Positions 1 through 9,359 of a stretch of DNA of 64,000 nt are shown piece by piece. The notes under the pieces are model-generated. The model was given only the letters and a program-made list of their open reading frames with translations, searched no databases and had not been told where the DNA came from. How positions within the stretch are numbered: the stretch's first letter is position 1; the number at the start of each line of letters is the position of its first letter. Source of the DNA: Pedobacter sp. R20-19 (GTDB lineage: Bacteria > Bacteroidota > Bacteroidia > Sphingobacteriales > Sphingobacteriaceae); NCBI RefSeq assembly GCF_000708265.2, contig NZ_JCKI01000005.1:62001-126000 (forward strand), given 5' to 3'. The translations under genes and the position numbers were made by a program.

Positions 1-69
1 ATGAAGGATTTGTTTCGCAAAGACGGATTTTATAAGGATCATCAACCTAATCGTCATGCTGACCTGTAG
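1..69 (+). CDS. Possible 3' end of an upstream gene (partial)
   Basis: Frame 1 is open from the window edge to a TAG at 67-69. It reads MKDLFRKDGFYKDHQPNRHADL, and the last six codons already lie in a dispersed repeat of the CGTCATGCTGA type. It could be the tail of a gene that starts before the window, with a stop supplied by the repeat. The piece is too short to assign to a family. It could equally be non-coding, because frame 3 closes at 33-35 and would give another plausible gene end. Confidence 0.25.
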   Translation: MKDLFRKDGFYKDHQPNRHADL

Positions 70-120
70 CGCAGCGGAAAGCTACGTAGTAAATTTAGTT
101 CAGCACCTATTTAAGAAAGA

Positions 121-241
121 TCCTGAATCAAGTTCAGGAAGACGATTCTTCGAGTAGAATCGTCATTGCGAGGCACGAAGCAATCCTACAACTATGGGTT
201 AAAATAGCGAACGCATTAAGATTACTTCGTCTCTCACAATG
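121..241. repeat. Dispersed inverted repeats upstream of the symporter
   Basis: A small perfect hairpin (TCCTGAA, 121-127, against TTCAGGA, 133-139) is followed by a larger imperfect inverted repeat: CATTGCGAGGCACGAAGC at 164 onward pairs with the complement of the stretch ending at 241. Relatives of this 'cattgcgag...gaagcaatc' family recur at about 1881, 9469, 11971, 18047, 32407 and 32566. This is therefore a genome-wide palindromic repeat rather than a gene-specific site. The segment 1-285 otherwise shows only the symporter leader. Confidence 0.75.
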
Positions 242-285
242 CAGAGCGTATAATAAATAGCAACCAAACCTAACCAAATAAACCA

Positions 286-1875
286 ATGGGAAACATTGTA
301 GAACGTTTAACCAGCTTAGATTACCTCATCGTCATCGCCTACCTTATTATTTTGGTCATCATCGGGTACCGGGCAAGCTTTTCAAAAGATAAGAACAAAG
401 ATGAAACGCTATTCCTGGCCAATAAATCTTTAGGCTGGGCAAGTATTGGCTTTAATATGTGGGGCACAAATGTCGGTCCATCAATGTTGCTGGCCTTTGC
501 CAGTATAGGTTACACCACAGGCATCGTTGCGGTAAACTTCGATTGGTATGCCTTTATCTTTTTGTTTTTACTGGCCATTGTTTTCGCTCCGAAATACCTG
601 TCAGCAAAAGTAAGCACCATGCCAGAATTTATGGGGAACCGTTATGGCGATTCTACCCAAAATATATTGGCCTGGTATGCCTTAGTAAAGATTTTAATCT
701 CCTGGTTATCATTAGGCTTATTTGCCGGAGGATTTTTAGTCCGACAAATTCTGGGCATCCCCATGTGGCAATCGGTTACGGTTTTAGTGGCTTTTGCAGG
801 ATTATTTACCTTTTTCGGGGGATTAAAAGCCATTGCAAAAGTGAATGTTTTTCAAATGATTTTATTGATTGCCGTGTCATTATCTCTTACGCTTTTAGGC
901 TTGCATAAAGTGGGTGGAATTTCTGCTTTGTATGCTAAAACCCCTGGTCATTTCTGGAACCTCATTCAACCTGCCAGCGACCCAAAATACCCATGGTATG
1001 CCATTCTGTTGGGTTATCCGGTAGCAGCTATTGCCTTCTTTTGTACCGACCAGTCGATGGTGCAATCCGTTTTAGGCGCAAAGAATTTGAAGCAAGGGCA
1101 ATTGGGCGTGAGCTTTATTGGATGGTTAAAATTGCTGTCTTTACCACTGTTTATTATCACAGGAATTTTGTGCTATGTTTTATTTCCAAATCTTAAAGAT
1201 CCTAATGAAGCTTACATGACGATGGTGACCAACCTTTTTCCTGCAGGGATGAATGGTTTGGTAATTGTGGTTTTAATTGCAGTTTTAGTGGGGACGATTG
1301 GTTCTTCCTTAAACTCTTTGAGTACCGTTTTTACAATGGATGTGTATGTCAAGAAAATTAATCCGCAGGCTACTAATAAGCAAATCATAAACATCGGTCG
1401 CTTAACAGTAGTTGCAGGCTGTATTTTTGCGGTAATTGTGGTTCTGGCCATTGACAATATTAAAGGCTTAAATCTGTTTGATGTTTTCCAATCAGTTTTA
1501 GGCTTCATCGCGCCGCCGCTTTCAGTGGTGTTCCTGTTAACGGTGTTCTGGAAAAAAACCACAAGAAAAGCGGTGAATTTTACTCTATCCATGGGCTCTG
1601 TTTTGAGTTTGGGTACAGGAATTACATACCTCTGGATTTTACCACCCGATAAATACACTTTTTGGCCACACTATCTGATGCTCTCGTTCTATATTTTCGC
1701 AGGGTTACTTATTATAGCTATCCTTATTTCACTTTTAGACCGAAGCCCGAGTATTTACAAAATTAATGATGAACATCAGGCGAACATCGAAAAGCCTAGT
1801 CAGATAGTCTGGATTTCGTGGACAGCACTTGCGGTAGTGATGGTTGTACTTTATATCTTCTTTAATGGACATTAA
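286..1875 (+). CDS. Sodium:solute symporter (SSS family)
   Basis: This 529-residue membrane protein has a hydrophobic pattern consistent with the 13-14 helices of the SSS (SLC5-like) family. The first helix starts near residue 12 and the last ends just before the C-terminus. Members couple sodium entry to uptake of sugars, sugar acids or other small solutes across the inner membrane. It lies 62 bp upstream of a GH78 rhamnosidase on the same strand, so uptake of a released sugar such as L-rhamnose is a reasonable inference. The substrate cannot be read from the sequence. Start ATG 286 puts the first helix at the expected place. The ribosome-binding site is weak, as is usual in Bacteroidota. 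Confidence 0.9.
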   Translation: MGNIVERLTSLDYLIVIAYLIILVIIGYRASFSKDKNKDETLFLANKSLGWASIGFNMWGTNVGPSMLLAFASIGYTTGIVAVNFDWYAFIFLFLLAIVFAPKYLSAKVSTMPEFMGNRYGDSTQNILAWYALVKILISWLSLGLFAGGFLVRQILGIPMWQSVTVLVAFAGLFTFFGGLKAIAKVNVFQMILLIAVSLSLTLLGLHKVGGISALYAKTPGHFWNLIQPASDPKYPWYAILLGYPVAAIAFFCTDQSMVQSVLGAKNLKQGQLGVSFIGWLKLLSLPLFIITGILCYVLFPNLKDPNEAYMTMVTNLFPAGMNGLVIVVLIAVLVGTIGSSLNSLSTVFTMDVYVKKINPQATNKQIINIGRLTVVAGCIFAVIVVLAIDNIKGLNLFDVFQSVLGFIAPPLSVVFLLTVFWKKTTRKAVNFTLSMGSVLSLGTGITYLWILPPDKYTFWPHYLMLSFYIFAGLLIIAILISLLDRSPSIYKINDEHQANIEKPSQIVWISWTALAVVMVVLYIFFNGH

Positions 1876-1880
1876 ATTTA

Positions 1881-1906
1881 CGTCATTGCGAGGTACGAAG
1901 CAATCT
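1881..1906. repeat. Half copy of the CATTGCGAG repeat
   Basis: CGTCATTGCGAGGTACGAAG and the following CAATCT match the left arm of the dispersed inverted repeat seen at 164-185. The right arm is missing. It fills most of the 62-bp gap between the symporter and the rhamnosidase. Confidence 0.7.
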
Positions 1907-1937
1907 CATTTTTTCAAAATTCATTACTTATACAATC

Positions 1938-4112
1938 ATGAAAAACCTTAAAAAAATACTATTACTCTTTTTTCTTAGCTTCCTGGTCATTCCAACTTTT
2001 GCCCAAAAAGCATCCTGGATCTGGTACCCTGGCGATTTCGATATTTACATGAGCAATGTGATGCAGAACCGGAGAACAGAACGCGGCTCGTTTTTTCCGG
2101 TATTCTGGAAAATGGATAGCCATTATGTTTTAGTAGATTTTCACAAAGAATTTACTTTAAGCCAACCGGAAGAAGTTAAACTTTTTGTGGAAGGAACCTA
2201 CAATGTTAAAATCGATGGGCAAGCCATCACTGGTTTTCCAAAAAGCATTCAAATCCCGGTAGGAAAGCATAAGTTGAGTTTAAAGGTATATAGCCAGGGT
2301 ACGGTTCCCGCTATTTTTGTGCAGGGTAAAACCATCGTTTCTGATGAAACCTGGTTAACCACTTTCGAAGACAAAGAATGGATTGATCAAAGTGGAAAGG
2401 TTTCGGATAAATCGGGAACTACATTTGTTTCCGCGGGCTCCTGGAATTTAACAGATCCAAACATGCTGCCCTCGAAATTTAAGTTGCCTGTAATTGAACA
2501 CTATGCTGTAAACAAAGAAAAAGCAGGCAATGGTTATGTAGCAGATTTCGGGAAGGAAACATTTGGCTTCATCAAAATCCATGGTTTAAAAGGAAATGGA
2601 AAACTGGATATTTATTATGGAGAATCCAAAGAAGAGGCTTTATCAACTGATCAATGCGAAACGCTGGATCACCTGGATCTCCATCTAGCCAGTAAGAAAG
2701 ATTCAGTGATGCCACTTTCAAAAGCGTTCAGGTATGTGAATTTTCAGGCTGAAAATGGAGTGACTGCCGATTCCATTTCGATGCTTTACGAATATGCACC
2801 AGTAACGGAACGGGGGAGTTTTAAGTCGTCTGATGCAGAGTTGAATAAAATTTATGATGTGGCAAAATATACCTTTCATTTGAACACCAGAGAGTTTTTT
2901 ATCGATGGGATTAAACGCGATCGATGGGTGTGGAGTGGTGATGCTTACCAGAGTTATCTGATGAATTATTATTCATTCTTTGATGCACAAACAGTTAAAA
3001 GAACACTTTTGGCACAGCGTGGAAAAGATCCGGTTACGGCACACATTAATACCATTATGGATTATTCTTTTTACTGGTTTATAGGGGTTTACGATTATTA
3101 TCAATTTACTGGCGATAAAAAGTTTGTGCAGGATATTTATCCAAGAATGCAATCATTAATGACTTATATTGATGGAAGAAAGAACAAAAATGGTTTATTG
3201 GAATGGATGCCTGGCGACTGGATCTTTATCGATTGGGCAGATAAATTGAGTAAAGATGGAGAAGTAAGTTTTGAGCAATTACTCTATGCCAGAAGTTTAG
3301 AAACCATGGCATTATGCGCTAAACTAGCCAATGATACCGAAAATGCATCAAAATACGATAGCGCAGCAAAAGCATTAAAAACAAAAATCTTCGAACTATA
3401 CTGGAACCAAAGTAAGCATGCTTTGGTGCATAGCAGAATTGCAGATCAACCAACGGATAACGTTACGCGTTATGCCAATATGTTCGGCATATTCTTCAAT
3501 TATTTCACACCAGAACAAAAGTTGGCCGTAAAAGAAAACGTGCTTCTGAATGATAAAATTGCCAAAATCACCACGCCATATATGCGCTTTTACGAACTGG
3601 AAGCCTTGTGTGCAATGGGAGAGCAACCTTATGTGTTAAAAGAAATGAAAAGCTATTGGGGCGGGATGCTCAAATTGGGCGCTACCTCTTTCTGGGAAGA
3701 GTATAATCCGGATAAAAAAGGAGTGGAGCACTTGGAAATGTACGGCAGACCATTCGGAAAAAGCCTTTGCCATGCCTGGGGCGCCAGTCCGATATACTTA
3801 TTAGGGAAATACTATTTGGGCGTTAGTCCTGATCTTCCAGGATATGAAACCTATACCATTCAGCCAAATTTAGGTGGGCTGGAATGGATGGAAGGCAAAG
3901 TACCAACTGCTAATGGCAATATTTATGTTTACATGAACAAAAAAGAAATCAGGGTGAATGCTGCTGTAGGTACAGGAAAGCTAATTGTTAAAAGTAAATC
4001 AAAACCGATAGCAAAAGGAGCAGAAGTTAAAAAAGTTTCGAAAGGTGTTTATGAAGTGAGAATTGAAAAGAATATGAATTATGCGATCGGATATAACCCC
4101 CCAGCCCCCTAA
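1938..4112 (+). CDS. Alpha-L-rhamnosidase-like glycoside hydrolase, GH78 type
   Basis: This is a 724-residue secreted enzyme with a signal peptide (residues 1-22, cut after TFAQ). Beta-sandwich domains come first, then an (alpha/alpha)6 barrel from about residue 300. The stretch DGIKRDRWVWSGD (about 324-336) and the downstream WMPGDW and SFWEEYNP motifs are typical of GH78 enzymes, in which acidic residues of the barrel catalyse inverting hydrolysis of terminal alpha-L-rhamnose. The family is well supported; the linkage is not known. It follows a sodium symporter, which suggests release and uptake of one sugar. The C-terminus is odd: the last codons (NPPAP, stop TAA at 4110) lie inside a palindromic repeat, so the original end has probably been replaced by repeat sequence. 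Confidence 0.88.
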   Translation: MKNLKKILLLFFLSFLVIPTFAQKASWIWYPGDFDIYMSNVMQNRRTERGSFFPVFWKMDSHYVLVDFHKEFTLSQPEEVKLFVEGTYNVKIDGQAITGFPKSIQIPVGKHKLSLKVYSQGTVPAIFVQGKTIVSDETWLTTFEDKEWIDQSGKVSDKSGTTFVSAGSWNLTDPNMLPSKFKLPVIEHYAVNKEKAGNGYVADFGKETFGFIKIHGLKGNGKLDIYYGESKEEALSTDQCETLDHLDLHLASKKDSVMPLSKAFRYVNFQAENGVTADSISMLYEYAPVTERGSFKSSDAELNKIYDVAKYTFHLNTREFFIDGIKRDRWVWSGDAYQSYLMNYYSFFDAQTVKRTLLAQRGKDPVTAHINTIMDYSFYWFIGVYDYYQFTGDKKFVQDIYPRMQSLMTYIDGRKNKNGLLEWMPGDWIFIDWADKLSKDGEVSFEQLLYARSLETMALCAKLANDTENASKYDSAAKALKTKIFELYWNQSKHALVHSRIADQPTDNVTRYANMFGIFFNYFTPEQKLAVKENVLLNDKIAKITTPYMRFYELEALCAMGEQPYVLKEMKSYWGGMLKLGATSFWEEYNPDKKGVEHLEMYGRPFGKSLCHAWGASPIYLLGKYYLGVSPDLPGYETYTIQPNLGGLEWMEGKVPTANGNIYVYMNKKEIRVNAAVGTGKLIVKSKSKPIAKGAEVKKVSKGVYEVRIEKNMNYAIGYNPPAP

Positions 4113-4450
4113 AGGGGGAGTGAAAAGCATGTTGTGAAAAGCATAGTGGAAATGTAAAGCAGAAATACCGGGCGGATGCAGAGAAAACATCGTGAAACCA
4201 AGTCCCCCTTTAGTGGGCGATCATACATAAGTTCCACAACCTTAAATGAGGAGCGAAAAGCATGGTGGAAATAGAGGATGGAAATTTAGGGCGGATGCAG
4301 AAAGGATAGCATAAAACCAAGTTCTCTTTTTTGGGGCGATCGGGCATAAGTTCCATAGCTCTTAAAGGGGGAGTGAAAAGCATGGTGAAAATACCTGGCG
4401 GATGCAGAGAAAACATCGTGAAACCAAGTTCCCCTTTAGGGGCGGAGGGG
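4097..4450. repeat. Three-unit tandem repeat with internal hairpins
   Basis: Three related units can be aligned on GCGGATGCAG at 4172, 4291 and 4398, giving spacings of 119 and 107 bp. Each unit starts with a CCCTAAAGGGGGAGTG-like arm, passes through AAAGCATGGTGAAAATA and ends with a complementary CCCCTTTAG arm, so each can fold into a long stem. The array fills the gap between the convergent GH78 and IclR genes, supplies the GH78 stop codon and ends next to the IclR stop. It may also act as a terminator region. Confidence 0.85.
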
Positions 4451-4451
4451 T

Positions 4452-5225
4452 CTAAACCCCAATCCTTTGCTCTATCTTTTTAACACATTTATAAGCCTCA
4501 GCAAGGATCACTTCATTTTCAATTGCTTTATCTGTATTTAATGCATTTAACATAGAGATGGTTAAACAGGCAATGATGCCATTGTTGCTTGTCAAACCCA
4601 CCGGAACTGAAATATCGGTTACGCCAGAAACTGAATCACTATTTTTTAGATAAGAACCATTTTGCTGAATATCTTTCAGGGAGATTAAAAAATCTTCCTG
4701 TTGAGGTTTTGCATATTTTTTATAGATCGCATTACTTTTTAAAGTTGCCGATCGCTCATCTTCAGGCATATAGGCAAGTAAAACCTTTCCTGATGCGGTA
4801 AGTGGTAAAGGAAACAGATTTCCTTCTTCAATAGAAAGCGCAATTGGCCCCGGACTTTTCGCATGAATAATCACCATTACCTGGTTCATGTATAAAATAC
4901 TCAGATGGCAAGATTGGCGAATGCTGTTTGCCAACTCTTCCAACGGAAACTGCGCCGCTTTACGCAACTCATCAATAGGTGAGTGGCGATGAGAAAGATA
5001 AAACAGCTTAAGCGATAAACGGTATTTTCCAGAAACTTCATCACGCAGAATATAACCACGACTCTCTAAACTCATCAACATCCGATAAATTTCGTTCGGT
5101 GTTTTCTCAATGCCTACCGCAATTTCTGTTTGAGAAAGCGGAATAGATTGCGCTGATAAATATTCCAATATATCTAGCCCCTTATCTAAAGCTGGTGCCT
5201 GATATTTCGATTCTTTTTCGTTCAT
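4452..5225 (-). CDS. IclR-family transcriptional regulator
   Basis: The 257-residue protein has the IclR layout. An N-terminal winged helix-turn-helix spans about residues 10-70, with the recognition region SQTEIAVGIEKTPNEIYRML. A GAF-like effector-binding domain follows, with a TASGKVLLAYMP stretch (about 142-153) and the late SVSGVTDISVPV motif (about 197-208). IclR proteins bind palindromic sites and respond to small carbon compounds. The gene is divergent from a three-gene glycosidase run, and an inverted repeat lies between them. It therefore probably controls the catabolic genes and itself. The effector, perhaps a rhamnose or fucose breakdown product, is inference. Confidence 0.92.
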   Translation of the reverse strand: MNEKESKYQAPALDKGLDILEYLSAQSIPLSQTEIAVGIEKTPNEIYRMLMSLESRGYILRDEVSGKYRLSLKLFYLSHRHSPIDELRKAAQFPLEELANSIRQSCHLSILYMNQVMVIIHAKSPGPIALSIEEGNLFPLPLTASGKVLLAYMPEDERSATLKSNAIYKKYAKPQQEDFLISLKDIQQNGSYLKNSDSVSGVTDISVPVGLTSNNGIIACLTISMLNALNTDKAIENEVILAEAYKCVKKIEQRIGV

Positions 5226-5269
5226 ACGGGTCTAAATTTGGCTGTAGCAATTTTTTTACAATCCCAAAC

Positions 5270-5311
5270 ATACAAAATGCATTCATATTTATCGCTTACA
5301 ACATTTTGTAT
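5270..5311. promoter_or_regulatory. Candidate IclR operator (inverted repeat)
   Basis: ATACAAAATG (5270-5279) and CATTTTGTAT (5302-5311) are exact complements separated by 22 bp. The centres of the arms are 32 bp apart, about three helical turns. The pair sits in the divergent spacer, 45 bp before the IclR start and about 175 bp before the GH78 start. The symmetry is seen; operator function is inferred from the neighbouring regulator. Confidence 0.5.
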
Positions 5312-5355
5312 TAATTTAAATACGAAGATATGTTTTCATATTTAAAAAAAACATT

Positions 5356-5363
5356 TATATTTG
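5356..5363 (+). promoter_or_regulatory. Possible Bacteroidota -7 promoter element
   Basis: TATATTTG fits the Bacteroidota -7 consensus TAnnTTTG and lies about 125 bp before the GH78 start at 5487, just downstream of the inverted repeat. No good TTTG -33 element is found at the usual distance, so this is a weak call. Confidence 0.3.
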
Positions 5364-5486
5364 AATTGATGCAGTGTAGCGTTACAGATCGATTTCTTTT
5401 TTGCTTCAAGGTATTAATAACCATTTATAAACCCAAATAATTATTGCTCTGCGTAAAATTGGTAACGCAGAGTTAAATATAAAATA

Positions 5487-8240
5487 ATGAGCAGAATTTT
5501 GTTTTTTTCCTGGCTATTTTCGATCAGCATTTCGCTGTCTGCGCAAGATCTTCAGGTTGCTCAATTATCCTGTGCTTACTTAAATAATCCAATTGGGATT
5601 GACCTTGTTACCCCGAATTTAAGTTGGAAACTGCAATCTTCTCAACATAACATCATCCAAACCGCTTATCAGATTCTAGTTGCAAGCAGCATTAGTAATC
5701 TTGGTAAAAACATTGGCGATGTTTGGGATACGAAGAAAGTAAGTTCCGATCAATCTATCCAGGTGCAGTATAAAGGTTCGAAACTACTCTCCACAAAAAA
5801 ATATTATTGGAAAGTCAAAGTCTGGGATAATAAGGGAAAGGTTTCTGATTGGAGTAAACCTGCTTTTTTTCAAATGGGTTTACTAGATATAGCTGACTGG
5901 AAAGCTGCGAAATGGATCGCTTACGAAAAGTTGGCCGATTCAAATGTAAATGTGCTGCCAACTGACGGCAAAAAAGATAAATTTAATGCAAACAATGTGT
6001 TGCCCATGTTTCGCAGAGATTTTGTTCTGACAAAATCAATAAAAAGTGCAACCGCCTTTATTTCTGGTTTGGGGCATTTTGAATTGAGCTTAAACGGAAC
6101 CAAAGTAGGAGATGATTTTCTTGCTCCCGGATGGACGAAATACGATAAAGAAGCCCTTTACATCACCTATGATATTACCAAACAGCTCAAAAAAGGTTCC
6201 AATGCTGTGGGCGTGATGCTTGGTAATGGCTTTTATTATGTCCCTCCGGTTAAAGGAAGATACAGGAAATTGAAGTCAGCTTTTGGTTATCCAAAAATGA
6301 TCTGCTGCCTGCAAATTGAATATACTGATGGAACATCAACCAATATAGTGAGTAACGAAGATTGGAAGACGGCTCCATCACCCATCATTTTTTCTAGTAT
6401 TTATGGTGGCGAAGATTATGATGCAAATCTGGAACAAAAGGGTTGGAATACTGCCGGATTTAAGGATGCTCACTGGAAATCAGCGTTGCTGGTTGATGGT
6501 CCGAAGTTAAATGCACAGAAAGAAGCGCCTGTAAAAGTGTTTGATCACTTTAGCGCTAAAAGCATTACACAGACTGGCAATCAGGAATGGGTTTACGATT
6601 TAGGTCAGAATTCCTCTGCCATTATCGAATTGAAAGTTCGGGGCGGTAAGGGAGATACCATTCGCGTTGCACCTGCAGAGTTATTGAAGGAAGACGGTAC
6701 GATTACTCAAAAAAACATCGGCGGACCATCATATTTCACTTATATTTTAAAAGGCGATGGCTTAGAAACCTGGCGGCCTAAATTTTTCTACACGGGTTTC
6801 CGTTATTTGCAGGTTAAAGGTGGCATTCCTGTTGGAAAGAAAAATCCTTCAAAACAAGCTGTAATAGAGGATTTAACAGCGCTTCATATTCGCAATGCAG
6901 CAGAAATAGTGGGGAAATTTTCATCATCAAACGAATTGTTTAATAAGACTTTCACCTTAATCGATTGGTCGATTAAAAGCAACATGGTTAGTGTGTTTAC
7001 CGATTGTCCGCACCGCGAAAAGCTGGGTTGGCTGGAGCAATTGCATTTAATGGGTAAATCGGTAAATTATAATTATGCCGCGGCACCCTTATTTAAAAAG
7101 GCAATTGTTGATATTCAAAATTCACAGCTTGCTAACGGACTCGTACCTGAAATCGCACCCGAATATGTAAAATTTGAATGGGGTGGAGACATGTTTCGCG
7201 ATTCGCCAGAGTGGGGAAGCAGCTGTATTTTAGTGCCATGGGATTTATATCAATATTATGGCGATCGGCAAGTATTAATTGATAATTATCCCGTAATGCA
7301 GCGTTACCTTAAATATTTAGGCACAAAAGCTAATCAACATATTTTATCTCAGGGATTAGGAGATTGGTACGATCTTGGGCCAAAGCCACTAGGCGTTTCC
7401 CAGCTCACACCTATGGGCATCACGGCTACCGCGATCTATTATTATGATTTGCAAATCATGAAAAAAATCGCTGAGTTATTAGGAAAATCAACCGATGCTC
7501 GTCAATATGCTAATCTGGCTACAGTGGTAAAAAAGGCATTTAATCATAAATTCTTCGATAATAAAACCAAACAATATGGCTCTGGCAGTCAGGCTGCAAA
7601 TGCAATGGCCATTTATATGAAATTGGTTGAAGATCTAGATAAATATGCTGTGATTGAAAATCTGGTAAAAGATATTAGGGCTAAAAATAACGGATTAACA
7701 GCTGGTGATATAGGCTATCGGTATGTTTTACGCGTACTGGAAGAGGCAGGAAGATCGGATGTAATTTATGATATGAACAGCCGTTCTGATGTACCCGGCT
7801 ATGGCATGCAAATCGCCAAAGGTGCAACTGCATTAACAGAGAGTTGGGCGGCATTGCCAACTGTTTCAAACAATCATTTTATGCTTGGGCATTTAATGGA
7901 ATGGTTTTATAGCGGTGTGGGCGGGATCCGTCAGGATGAAAATTCGATGGCATTTAATAAGATAAGGATTGAACCCGAGGTAGTGGGCGATTTAACTTTT
8001 GCTAAAACGGAATACGATTCTGCTTATGGTAAAATTACAACCGATTGGAAAAAATCGGCTAATGGATTTGAACTGGACGTTAATATTCCGGTCAACACCA
8101 CAGCTGTAGTTTACCTTCCCGCTTCTAATAATCAGACTGTATCCGAAGTGAATAATTCAGTTTTCAAATCACTTGGTTATAAAAATGGAAAAGCAATAGT
8201 AGCCATTGGCTCGGGGAATTATAAATTTAAAGTGAAGTAG
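5487..8240 (+). CDS. Secreted alpha-L-rhamnosidase, GH78
   Basis: This is a 917-residue enzyme with a signal peptide (cut after SLSAQ, about residue 19). The domain order is that of multi-domain bacterial GH78: an N-terminal fibronectin-like domain (about 25-130), a beta-sandwich (about 160-340), a second one, the (alpha/alpha)6 catalytic barrel (about 480-830) and a C-terminal sandwich. The hallmark DCPHREKLGW lies near residues 507-516 and carries acidic residues of the active site. It removes terminal alpha-L-rhamnose from glycans such as rhamnogalacturonan side chains or glycosides. It opens a tight run with the next two genes (gaps of 1-2 bp) and lies divergently from the IclR regulator. 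The family call is firm; the natural glycan is unknown. Confidence 0.94.
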   Translation: MSRILFFSWLFSISISLSAQDLQVAQLSCAYLNNPIGIDLVTPNLSWKLQSSQHNIIQTAYQILVASSISNLGKNIGDVWDTKKVSSDQSIQVQYKGSKLLSTKKYYWKVKVWDNKGKVSDWSKPAFFQMGLLDIADWKAAKWIAYEKLADSNVNVLPTDGKKDKFNANNVLPMFRRDFVLTKSIKSATAFISGLGHFELSLNGTKVGDDFLAPGWTKYDKEALYITYDITKQLKKGSNAVGVMLGNGFYYVPPVKGRYRKLKSAFGYPKMICCLQIEYTDGTSTNIVSNEDWKTAPSPIIFSSIYGGEDYDANLEQKGWNTAGFKDAHWKSALLVDGPKLNAQKEAPVKVFDHFSAKSITQTGNQEWVYDLGQNSSAIIELKVRGGKGDTIRVAPAELLKEDGTITQKNIGGPSYFTYILKGDGLETWRPKFFYTGFRYLQVKGGIPVGKKNPSKQAVIEDLTALHIRNAAEIVGKFSSSNELFNKTFTLIDWSIKSNMVSVFTDCPHREKLGWLEQLHLMGKSVNYNYAAAPLFKKAIVDIQNSQLANGLVPEIAPEYVKFEWGGDMFRDSPEWGSSCILVPWDLYQYYGDRQVLIDNYPVMQRYLKYLGTKANQHILSQGLGDWYDLGPKPLGVSQLTPMGITATAIYYYDLQIMKKIAELLGKSTDARQYANLATVVKKAFNHKFFDNKTKQYGSGSQAANAMAIYMKLVEDLDKYAVIENLVKDIRAKNNGLTAGDIGYRYVLRVLEEAGRSDVIYDMNSRSDVPGYGMQIAKGATALTESWAALPTVSNNHFMLGHLMEWFYSGVGGIRQDENSMAFNKIRIEPEVVGDLTFAKTEYDSAYGKITTDWKKSANGFELDVNIPVNTTAVVYLPASNNQTVSEVNNSVFKSLGYKNGKAIVAIGSGNYKFKVK

Positions 8241-8241
8241 G

Positions 8242-9357
8242 ATGAAAGCAATCTGGATCTATATCATTTTTGTCTTATCCGCACTTTCGGTTGCTGCACA
8301 GAAAACTTCAGGCGCAGTTTCGGCTGCAGAGATGCAAAAAATTTATAATGAAGTAAAAACGCCTTACAAGTATGGTTTGGTGATGGTTCCTGAAGATAAA
8401 GAACATAAAATGGATTGTCCGACCATCTTTAAAAAAGGAAAAGATTGGTACATGACCTATTTAATTTTTAGTGGTCGTGGTTATGAGACCTGGTTATCAA
8501 AAAGTAATGATTTATTGCATTGGGAGAACCTCGGAAAAATCATGTCTTTTGGCAATGCAGGCAAATGGGATGATAACCAAAAGGCCGGGTACAATGCCTT
8601 GTTAAATATAAAATGGGGCGGAAATTATGAAGTCAATCAGTTTGATGGCAAATACTGGATGTCGTATTTCGGTGGCAAAGAAAAAGGCTACGAAGTAGAA
8701 CCATTATCCATCGGGATGGCTTACACGACTAAACATCCGTCAGTTGTTCAGGAGTGGAGGCGATTGGATCAGCCAGTTCTAAGTTCATTGGATGCTGATG
8801 TGCGCTGGTGGGAAAACCGCAATAAGCTTTTTAAAAGCACGGTTATTGAAGATAAAAAGAGGTTAACAGGTCATCGTTTTGTGATGTATTACAATGCCGT
8901 TGGCGATTCTTTAGCGAATAATAAAAAAACGCGGTGGTATGAGAGAATTGGTATGGCCGTTTCTGACAATATGATCCATTGGAAGCGTTTCCAGAAGAAT
9001 CCCGTAGTTCATCATCCTGTTGGGATTACGGGCGATGCTGTGATTCAGCAGATTGGAAGTAATTACGTCATGTTTTATTTCGGTGCTTTCTGGCAAGACA
9101 GAAAAGGATCTTTCAATCGTTTTGCAGTCTCCAAAGATTTAATCAACTGGACCGATTGGACGGGTGACAACCTGATACAATCCTCAGAAAAATACGATGA
9201 ATTATATGCACATAAATCTTTTGTATTGAAACATAAAGGTATTGTTTATCACTTTTATTGTGCAGTGAACAAGCAAAATCAACATGGAATTGCAGTGGCA
9301 ACCTCGAAAGATCTTGGGAAAAGTAAAGTGAATTTTGTAAGTGAAAATCAGAATTAG
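8242..9357 (+). CDS. Secreted GH43-like beta-propeller glycosidase
   Basis: The 371-residue protein has a signal peptide (cut after VAAQ, about residue 19). Repeated blade motifs such as KDWYMTYLIFSGRGYETWL, SNDLLHWENLG, DNMIHWKRF and KDLINWTDW are characteristic of five-bladed beta-propeller hydrolases (GH43, GH117 and relatives, clan GH-F or similar). An aspartate early in the fold (MDCPTIF) and later acidic residues are candidate catalytic groups. It starts 2 bp after the GH78 gene and ends 2 bp before the GH2 gene, so all three are surely co-transcribed. The partners suggest it removes arabinose, galactose or a similar decoration. The exact CAZy family needs a profile search. Confidence 0.75.
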   Translation: MKAIWIYIIFVLSALSVAAQKTSGAVSAAEMQKIYNEVKTPYKYGLVMVPEDKEHKMDCPTIFKKGKDWYMTYLIFSGRGYETWLSKSNDLLHWENLGKIMSFGNAGKWDDNQKAGYNALLNIKWGGNYEVNQFDGKYWMSYFGGKEKGYEVEPLSIGMAYTTKHPSVVQEWRRLDQPVLSSLDADVRWWENRNKLFKSTVIEDKKRLTGHRFVMYYNAVGDSLANNKKTRWYERIGMAVSDNMIHWKRFQKNPVVHHPVGITGDAVIQQIGSNYVMFYFGAFWQDRKGSFNRFAVSKDLINWTDWTGDNLIQSSEKYDELYAHKSFVLKHKGIVYHFYCAVNKQNQHGIAVATSKDLGKSKVNFVSENQN

Positions 9358-9359
9358 AA

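Noticed and set aside
3999..4416. Two short minus-strand reading frames beginning MFSLHPPGI
   Set aside because: They are made of the tandem repeat units and one overlaps the end of the GH78 gene; their likeness to each other comes from the repeats.
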